Assembly: GCA_030280995.1 (NCBI GenBank)
Contig: JASXTE010000014.1
Location: 27,863,150-27,927,149 of the forward strand
Reading direction: 5' to 3'
From: Hemileia vastatrix
Lineage: Eukaryota; Basidiomycota; Pucciniomycetes; Pucciniales; Zaghouaniaceae
Length of the DNA stretch: 64,000 nt
Shown: positions 56,662 to 64,000 of the stretch, piece by piece
Numbering within the stretch: position 1 is the stretch's first letter
Layout: each line of letters begins with the position of its first letter
The notes under the pieces: generated by a model
Told to the model about the DNA's origin: nothing
The model's database searches: none
The model's input: the letters and a program-made list of their open reading frames with translations, nothing else
Program-made: the position numbers and the translations under genes

Positions 56662-58204
56662 TTACTTTTTCAATCCACAACTTGCCATTTCTCTTTGAAA
56701 TTCAAGGTCTTTTGATCTCTCTGAAAAAAGATGAATTCTTTCTATCTCCTCTGCCTCAAATCTTTCTTTTTCAAAATTATATTGAAGCAAAAAAAATTTA
56801 TCCTTCAAATATAAGGCCCTTTGATCTTTCACTAGCATATGATCAAACTTCATCTTCTAAAAGTCAAGGGCATTTTTTTCAATACAGGATTCTACTATGA
56901 AAAGAGAAATGAAAAAATAAGTTATTGAATAATATATATAGTCACTTAATCTTACTTATATATTTTTTCTTGAAGTAATCATCAATGGAAGCCAAAGAGC
57001 TGGATAAAGTATTTCCCTGTTTTAAAAGATGGTTCAAGTACATTGATGTTGAGGCTCAATGCTTTAGTTTGGAATTTGAGCTAGATGGTTCAGGAAGTTT
57101 ATCTAAAGAAGCTTCCAAAGTGTGATTCTCATTTGTGGGATTGATAATCTTTTTTAGAATTTGACTTTGAGTAGGAGTAGAAGGAGACTAGAAAATAATA
57201 AAAGAAAGAAAGAAAGAAAGAGAAATTTAGAGAAGAATTGAAGAAAAAAAGAAAAGGTAAACATACATCAGGCTCTGAGGACTCAGATCTGCTTTAAACT
57301 AATTGTTCTACTTGATAGTCAGGATCATCTTTGGCTGACCTATGGTGAGAGGCTTCAGGGGATTGATCTCCTTCAAGTAAAGATGTGTCAGTAGGATTAT
57401 AGGAAGTTTTTGATCCAGAGGGTATATCCTTAGTTGTATCATGTAGCAACAAAGGGTTGACATCAACTTGGAAACCAAAAAGAATATCCATTTCCTCATA
57501 GTAAGGATGAATGATATTGAGCTTATTTGAAACAGTAGTGATTCCAATCTCTAAATCCTCATCATAGACACTAAAGACAGTGGAAGTGGAAGAAAAATTA
57601 GCCTTTTTATATTTTGATTTATAAATTTTGAACCTCTCCTTTATTTGCTTAGGAGTGATGTTAATTCTTTCTTTTGTTTTTCTCTTTACTTCAATCACAC
57701 ACAATATGGGGGGCAGACTTTCTAGCGAGTCCACAACCTTGGACCCAATCTCACCACAGATTGAACACACATTGAGACATTGATAAAGAAACTATACAAT
57801 CAGGGATAAACACCACTCAGAAGAACAGTTTTAGGTGGATGTTCAAGTAGAGTTCAGTATTGGTTCAGTATGAGTTCAGTCTGAGTTCCACCTGAGTTCC
57901 ATCTGAGTTCAGGTTGAGGACTTGCTAGCAAGTCCACCCCCTATATTGTGTAAGGAATTTCCATCAACAAGAAGCCATTTACCTTTGATGAAGGTGGATG
58001 TACAATGTGAGTGGACTTCTCACATCCAAAAAATGCATCATAATTTTATTATATTTAGAGGAATTTGATGATGACAAGATAATCTTCATTTTTTAGCTGT
58101 CCAGACTTTGGTTTCTCAGGTGAGGAACTAGCATTAGGAGGAGACTTTTGCGATGAATAATTTTTTTGAGATGCCTTTTGAGTGTTGTATTTTTGGGGAG
58201 GCAT
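56662..58204 (-). pseudogene. SANT/Myb-like gene of the Harbinger element
   Basis: Exon 1 from ATG 58204 reads PPQKYNTQKASQKN and GQLKNEDYLVIIKFL before a TAA. A later exon has RINITPKQIKERFKIYKSKY, then IGITTVSNKLNIIHPYYEEM and DILFGFQVDVNPLLL, the hallmark of the second protein of Harbinger elements, which binds DNA beside the transposase. Further exons read INPTNENHTLEASLDK (about 57130) and a C-terminal helix KDKFFLLQYNFEKERFEAEE (about 56780) ending at 56662. A MITE (57699-57951) sits between exon 1 and the SANT exon. At least two stops. Confidence 0.7.
57699..57951. mobile_element. Small MITE inside the SANT-like gene
   Basis: 253 bp with inverted ends of about 35 bp: left ACACAATATGGGGGGCAGAC, right reverse strand ACACAATATAGGGGGTGGAC, continuing TT.CTAGC.AGTCC. 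The middle has GAGTTC repeats (GAGTTCAGT, GAGTTCCACCT). No coding. Confidence 0.7.
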
Positions 58205-58565
58205 TATGAAACTGGTATGTTACAGGAAAAGAGATTAAGAAAAAGGTTGAAAAAAAACAAGCGAAAAAACATGCCTAGTTAAAATGTCAAAATAAAATGT
58301 TTCAAATCTCAATGAGGATGGAGGAGGGGATAGAGATCAGTGTGTCACATGTGACAGAAATGGTATGGGTAATGAAGGGATGATGTGTTCAACATGTGGT
58401 TGTGAAAAAAAATCACAAAAAAAGTGCTGATTTGAGGTCAGAACTGACACCCGGTTGTGGAATCAGTGACTTAGTTGCAAAATTTAAGTGCTTTTTTGTA
58501 AGTGCTGATTTGGGTTGAAATCTACACTTAAGTTAAGTGCAGGTTTTCCAGAACTGACATCCTCT

Positions 58566-58650
58566 ATTGGGTGTGCATACCAGAAGTAGCGCTGTACAGT
58601 TATTTTATTGCTACAGTAAGGATAGTATTAGATCAAGCCCTTCAACAGGG
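58566..58650 (+). repeat. LTR shared by GyC and GyD, right end, and degenerate PBS
   Basis: After the second ATT the sequence ends in CTACAGTAAGGATAGTATTA, which lines up with the GyA/GyB LTR end. The next bases (AAGCCCTTCAACAGGGA, about 58636) resemble the GyA PBS with changes. Confidence 0.45.
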
Positions 58651-58962
58651 AGTGACTGAGAATAATAGCGCTTACTGAGAATAGATCTAGCCAACAGTTT
58701 GATTTCTTATTTTAAAATATATTTCCCCTTTTATTTTAAAAAAGATCTCTAAAAATCTATTCTACTTTCTCCTCCATTGGAAAAATATAGATAAACAAGA
58801 CTTACAATACGTGATTCCTCTGTCTTTAAATATTAGAGTGGCAGGCACTTCTTTTTAGAATTAGATTTAGAAAGGAGAACCACACCATCTCTGAATTGTG
58901 TCTATAGATTAGTATTATAGAACTCTTATTTTTCTACAACAGTTTATTACTCTACTTTTGAA

Positions 58963-60120
58963 ATGACTTCTTCTGATGAATCTGGTGTTTCACTTACTGT
59001 TATGGCATCTGTCAGGATTGTATCTTGGGATGGACCAAAGTTTAATGGTGAAGAATTTAAATGGTTTTTAAGCAGATAAAAGGCTGCTACTGCTGCTCAT
59101 TGGGCTTCCCATTTGGATATGGTGAAGCAAATTAGTTTTTTTATTGTGGACAGAGAGGTGGAAAAGGATGTCCTTGCTATGGATGGTTAAAAAAGTGGGA
59201 CTGGTTAAAATTGTCAAAAGATATGGTTGATAGATGGGGTGTTAGGTATACTATGGTGGAACTCAACAATATTTTCTGTGATTTGCAAGTAAAGGGTGGT
59301 GTTTCTAATATGGGAGATTTTAAGAAGTTATGTGGAAATTTTGATGAAGTAGTGGAATAAATGATTCTGGGGAAGGATATAGGCCATAAAAATCAGGCCA
59401 AGGATTAGTTTTGATCATCTTTTATTAGGGACATCAGGATGGATGTGTTAAAGGAACTGTCTTGGAAGAACTTGAGAAGTATCTGCTGAATGGGGAAAAG
59501 AAACTGCCTGCTTTAGAGGTTGTTGAAGTAAATATTCAAGTGTATTTGAAAATAATAGCATTGGACAAATATAAAGAATCCTGCACTCAATATTTTAGCA
59601 AGGTTAGTGAATTTTTGGCTGAAAAAAAGATATTATGGTCAAAGATCAAGAGGCAAAGAGGGCTCAGATGAGTTAGCCTGCTGGTAAGGTTAAGGGGAAT
59701 GTAGATAATAAGATGGTGGATCATTTAGCTGACTTAAAAAAGCAGCTCAAAATATTTTTTCAAGAAACTCAGATGGCCAACAGAGATCCTGTGACTTCAT
59801 CTTCAACTTCTTCTTTGTATCAATCTAGAGGATAGGAGAGGAGGAACTACAGATTTAATTGAAATGGTAACCAGTTTAATAGGATTGAAAATGGAAATGG
59901 TAATGGTTGAAATGGTTATATGGGTGGTTATGGCAAACCCAGGGTGTGCTCTTATTGTAATAGGAGGGGGAACAGGGCTAAAAATTGTTACTTTTTGGAT
60001 AAGGACTTGCAGGCTGGTAGAGTATAATTTGATGGAAAGGTTTATAATTTCCCAGATGGATCTATCATCAAAACCAGTGATGGGAAGCTCCTTAGGATTT
60101 GGTTAGAACAAATATGATGG
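58963..60120 (+). pseudogene. gag of GyD
   Basis: From ATG 58963: SVRIVSWDGPKFNGEEFKWF then a stop, one codon away from the stop in GyA gag by alignment; then HLDMVKQISFFIVDREVEKD and further stops. A short open piece 59462-59671 matches the middle of GyA gag (LPALEVVEVNIQVYLKIIAL). The zinc knuckle CSYCNRRGNRAKNC (about 59950) has Asn in place of His. Confidence 0.75.
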
Positions 60121-61410
60121 CTGAGAGGAGATCAAGATTTGAAAAGTTAACTGGGTATGAGGATGATGCTGGTAAAAATAGTAAAAATAATGGTGGGAAA
60201 TTTGATAAGGGAAAGGAAAAGGAGGTAAGTAAAGCCACTTTTACATCTTATTTTTGTGGATTAGAGCTGGGAAAAGTTGCAAAAGTAGATGAAAATTGCA
60301 TGATTGGGGAATATGATGTGGGTGCTTTTAGAAGGGAAGCTGCTACAAAAGCAAAAAGTAGCATTCAAAGCCAACTAAGGGCAAAAACAGGAAAGTCTGA
60401 AACTATGAGGCTGGAAAAGAAACCTTACTATAAGGACAAAATATATAGGATTCAGAAGGGAATGGCAGATATGGGGCCTTTCAGTTTTGGAAAAACTGAT
60501 CTGCATGGTGAGCCTATGATTGAAGAAGAAGAATTGGATTCTGAGGAGGATGTACCGTTAGTGTCTCTTCCCAGGAAATTTTTTAGTGGTCCTACTCCTA
60601 TGGAAGGGGTAAGGGGGACCAGTGATGCATCTTGATTAGAGAAAGAAGCTGGTGATGGAGTTGGGGTTATGGTAGATGAAAAAGTAATTATGGGGGTTGA
60701 AAATGGCAATGTAGATCCTCAAGAGGTGCCCAGGGTTAAAAGTTGTTAAAATAAAAGTTCAATATTAAAGACCAGTAGTATCTGGTCAAGAAAATTCTAA
60801 GTAAACAGTTTTAGGTAGAGTGAATTAACCTCAGATTCCTCTATCTTTAAGAAAATTATTTGCAATTAGTCCTGCCATTGCAGAGAAGTAAAAGAAGCAT
60901 CTGAAAAGAAGATGGGTATCTGTAGGAGAGGTGGAATATATTTGTGAAAATTCAGAGAAGTTTGGAGAGAAGGGGGAAACTTATTTCTATACTCCTTTAG
61001 GATATTTAATGGTAGCTTTGAATGGTAAAGAGGTAAAAGCCCTGGGCCCTTCTAGGTCATAAGTAAGTAAATTTAATTTCATTAGAGAAAGCAACTATTA
61101 TAGGCTTTCTAATTACAACTGGTACTGGTGGAAACCTAAGAGGTATTGGAGGGCATGCAACCAAGCTTATGGGGTTGGATGAACATTTCAATTTAAGTGT
61201 TGGTGGATCTGTAGGTAGAGTGCATTATTATGTGGCCAGAGGAGCTGTGTAAATATTTATTGGTGGATTATTTTTGATGGAATTTGAATCCAGGATAGGT
61301 TATTGGAGTGGTATGGGATTTAGATGTGAAATTACAGGTGAAGATATGAGAAGGCTTCATATGCAATCTGCACCTCCAGGAGACAATGGTTGGGAAACTA
61401 GGCCTTGACT
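60099..61410 (+). pseudogene. Protease region of GyD
   Basis: Open frame 60099-60635 is the linker after gag, with IQKGMADMGPFSFGKTDL conserved with GyA. Downstream pieces VEYICENSEKFGE, YTPLGYLMVALNGKEVKAL and TGTGGNLRGIGGHATKL follow GyA protease in alternating frames; the active-site Asp region is destroyed (GPSRS). Confidence 0.7.
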
Positions 61411-62480
61411 CACCACCATGGTTCAATGTTGTATGTGCACCAAGAAGAGGTGTATAAAAAGTTCAGCCTCTGGTGAATTAATTAAAAAGTATAAGTATTG
61501 AGATACCTATTTTTTGGGGTAGAAAGGGTTGATTTCCCTAAGGTTTTAATCTTTCCTCAACAAGAGATCCTGGATTACAATAGGTCAGCTCACTTGGAAA
61601 TAATTCAAATGGATTCTCAATTATTTTATGTTGATATATCTTTTGAATGTTATTATGTGATGGATTTTTCTATATTTTTATTATCATTATCAAATTATTC
61701 TATATAACTTAAAGATGGTTCAAAGGAAAGGATAAGATGAATTATTTTGAAAAAAAGTGGTGATATAGATGGTGGATTATTATATGGCCTCCATAAAGAG
61801 AATAACCTGAAATTAACTTATGGAAATCCACAAAAAATTCATATTATAATAAATTCACAAAAAATAATTTATTGATGATTTTTTTTCTTAACTTAAGCAA
61901 GAGGTTAAACTGCCAAAATTATTTACTGGTGATTTTACAATGGAAAATGGTTGAAAAGGTGTTGGAAAATTAGATGAAAAATTAGAGGAAGGAAAAGGGG
62001 GTGGTTATGAAAATCTTGAAAGTAAAAATTATATTTCAACTTATTTTTTTCTGGTTCTGATTCTGATGATGAAGAAAATTCTAGTAACAAATTATTTAAT
62101 GGAAAATCTAAAATGGCTCAAATATCTCAAGTTAAAGTGGATGTTGATGTGACAAAATATAAAAAGGTAGTTAATAAATTTAGACCAATCAATGAAATTC
62201 TTCCAGCCAAATTGAATCTGCCCTTGAGAAGACAAAATTTATCAAGAGATTCATAAGAATTAGATTTTTTCAAGGATCCACCAGAATTTTCTGAAACTTC
62301 AAGGATCAACTTTAAGATATTAGATATTGTTAATTATGGACCTCAATATTGGATTTCAGGTGATAAAAAAATTATTTTTTTGTATGTAATCATAAAGAGA
62401 GAGAAGACCATTGAATTTTTAGAGGAGGAGAGAGGTGAGTTACAGCATTCTTATGGGGATCCCTAAAATATTCCAAGTGT
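61411..62480. other. Spacer between protease and RT of GyD
   Basis: No open frame. A degraded hairpin motif at about 61891-61912 (ACTT, AAGCAA, GAGG, TTAAACTG) is in the same place as in GyA. KFRPINEILPAKLNLPL near 62180 matches the sequence before RT in GyA. Confidence 0.55.
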
Positions 62481-63300
62481 TTTTCAAGAACCATGGAAAC
62501 AGAAACCAATTTTGCTACCTGCAGCTTTAAAAGAAGATTATATTGAGGTCATTAGAGGAAAAATTAGAACTAGATTATATGGGCAGTCATCATAGATTTA
62601 TTCAATTCAAGTTTTTGTATTAAGAAACCTAATGGAAAGCTCAGGGTAGCTCATGATCTCAGGGAATTAAATAGGGTTACAATAAGGAATGCAGGAATAC
62701 CCCTACTTCAAAGGAGTTTGTAGAGACCTTTTCTGGAATATTTTATGCTTTAGGAGATATAGTGGGGGGATATTATGAAAGAGAGTTACATATGGATTCT
62801 AGGCCTCTCACAACTTTTGATATACCACTTGGAAAATTACAACTAACAACATTACCTCAAGGATAAACCAAAGTCAGTTGCTGTTTATAAAGCTCAGATG
62901 GCTTGGATTCTGCAAGATGGTATTTCAAAATATGCTAGTATATTTATTGATGAATGTAGAATTAAAGGTACTTCAGCAGATTACAATAATGAAGTGTTGA
63001 AGGAGAATCCAGGGATATGAAAATCTATCTGGTAATATGCTGTTTTTTTAGAGAGGATTTTGTTTAAAATTAAAGAATCTGGATTAACTATTTCAGGTTT
63101 TTTATTTTCTTGTTGTGTGCCAGCTTTGGAGATTTTAGATCATGTAGCATGTAGAGAGGGTAGGATAATGTCAAAGAAGAAAGTAAATAAAATTCAGTCC
63201 AGGCCAAGAACCAAGAATATGACCAAATTAAGAAGGTTTTTAGAAATATGCCTTTATGTTAGAATGTTTATCAAGGACTTTCTTACTTGGTAGCTCTATT
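62480..63300 (+). pseudogene. Reverse transcriptase of GyD
   Basis: KLRVAHDLRELNRVTIRN, ELHMDSRPLTTFDIPLG, AVYKAQMAWILQDG and IFIDECRIKGTSADYNNEVL (second catalytic Asp now Glu) follow GyA RT; the connection domain EILDHVACREGRIMSKKK is at 63060-63293. Several stops. Confidence 0.75.
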
Positions 63301-63359
63301 GAGACGCTTTACTTGGAAGGATGCTGACTGGGAGTTTGATGAAGAGTGTGAAGAGGAAT

Positions 63360-64000
63360 TTGTTAAGTTGAAGAAGGTTGTTGGGTAAGATATTATCCTG
63401 CGTAAGTTAGACTTTTGGAAAGATGCAGATTGAATTTATTTAGAAGTTGAATCCAGTCAGATTGTTGCTGGGGTTGTTCTAACCCAAATGGATAATGCTG
63501 GTTATATTAGAGCAGTCAGTTATGAATCTGCGGTTTTACTGAGCTGGAATCATGATATTCTCAGCCAAAAATGGAACTCTGTAAAGTGGCAAAAATTCTA
63601 GAGAAGAATCAAAATGTTTTATGGGGACCACATTTTGAACTGCAAGTGGATGAAAAATATTTGATTCAGATGATTAATTCCCCAAGCTAACCAAATTATA
63701 TAATGACTATATGGGTAGCTTTTATCCAACACTTTTCTTTTTATTTAGTTTAAAATTCTGGAAAAATGTTCACTATGCCAGATGGATTATCAAGAAGACC
63801 ACCCACAGAAGATTATTGTGACTCAGAAGAATTTGATGAAGATATACCTGTAATCAAGGCCAGCACAAAAGGTGCTGAAGAATTTCCTTACTTCCCCCAT
63901 GAGGTTAAACTGGCGGAATTGATAATTGTAGATAATTAAGACCTCCACCATGAGGATAAACTGGATAGAATTAAAAAAGTGGTAAATTATGTGCTTGGGA
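63360..64000 (+). pseudogene. RNase H of GyD and start of the integrase spacer
   Basis: EVESSQIVAGVVLTQMDNAG, FELQVDEKYLIQMI and FTMPDGLSRRPPTEDY match GyA. Two hairpin motifs at 63891-63912 and 63942-63963 encode PHEVKLAE and HHEDKLD in frame. The window ends before the integrase. Confidence 0.72.

Larger units (their letters stand above)
49691..58565 (+). mobile_element. PIF/Harbinger DNA transposon, 8.9 kb
   Basis: Terminal inverted repeats: left AGGGGGTGTCAGCTCTGGAA, right (reverse strand) AGAGGATGTCAGTTCTGGAA, both continuing to a shared TGCACTTAA. ATT lies on both sides (49688-49690 and 58566-58568), a 3-bp target duplication as expected for the superfamily in length, though TTA/TAA is usual. 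AAGTGC motifs cluster near both ends. Inside are a DDE transposase on the plus strand and a SANT-like gene on the minus strand, the classic pair, plus a third gene and several younger insertions. Confidence 0.82.
58633..64000 (+). mobile_element. Decayed Ty3 element GyD, cut by the window end
   Basis: Gag, protease, RT and RNase H remains in the GyA order, all on the plus strand, with hairpin motifs at about 61891, 63891 and 63942. The integrase would lie beyond 64000. Many stops and shifts. Confidence 0.8.

Overview
The window looks like a repeat-dense, AT-rich piece of a fungal nuclear genome. The evidence is short GT..AG introns (about 40-100 nt), several Ty3-type LTR retrotransposons, a tnp2-like transposase of the kind common in mushrooms and rusts, and a PIF/Harbinger element. 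A basidiomycete is most likely, from the RT signature FIDDGGIKGP and the tnp2 protein, but the species cannot be named from sequence alone. I see no ordinary host gene that is complete, no rRNA and no convincing tRNA. Nearly everything is mobile elements nested in each other, plus long AT-rich gaps.

Layout. (1) 1-7320 is a Ty3 element, here Gy1, on the + strand: leader, long gag with protease, pol, and the start of its 3' LTR. (2) That LTR is split by a 12.5 kb Ty3 element, GyA (7321-19818, - strand), with two LTRs of about 1.09 kb, GCGT target duplications, PBS, PPT, gag, protease, RT/RNase H and integrase. The Gy1 LTR resumes at 19823 with a TATA box. (3) 20481-21745 is a cluster of palindromes and inverted repeats. 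(4) 21.9-26.6 kb (-) is a truncated tnp2-like DNA transposon with an intron-containing partner gene. (5) 26631-27556 is a truncated GyA-type LTR. (6) 27561-33612 is GyB (+), an LTR element with only a gag gene, again flanked by GCGT and inserted in an older LTR remnant (33613-33933). (7) 33.9-43.3 kb holds a few unrecognised exon-like pieces, a dense array of perfect hairpins (36197-37002) and an AT-rich desert. (8) 43.5-48.8 kb is a decayed element, GyC (+); its 3' LTR (48802-49690, resuming at 58569) also serves as the 5' LTR of a further decayed element, GyD, which runs off the window. (9) That shared LTR is split by an 8.9 kb PIF/Harbinger element (49691-58565) carrying a transposase, a SANT-like gene and a third gene; it in turn contains a solo GyA-type LTR, a foldback element and a small MITE.

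The most unusual content concerns the GyA/GyB/GyC/GyD group. Between integrase and the 3' LTR, GyA and GyC each carry two spliced genes on the strand opposite to gag-pol. Their products have paired CxxC(x6)C clusters, and the first gene starts right beside the 3' LTR and runs away from it. All four elements also carry a short repeated motif: a 4-bp stem, 6-nt loop and 4-bp stem followed by TAAACTG. The stem pairs change in a compensating way between copies (AGTC/GACT, CCTC/GAGG, GCTC/GAGC). It occurs singly at the protease/RT and RNase H/integrase junctions and in arrays in the 3' regions of GyA and GyB. GyB looks like a non-autonomous partner of GyA: same LTR ends, same PPT, related gag and same hairpin arrays, but no pol and no antisense genes.
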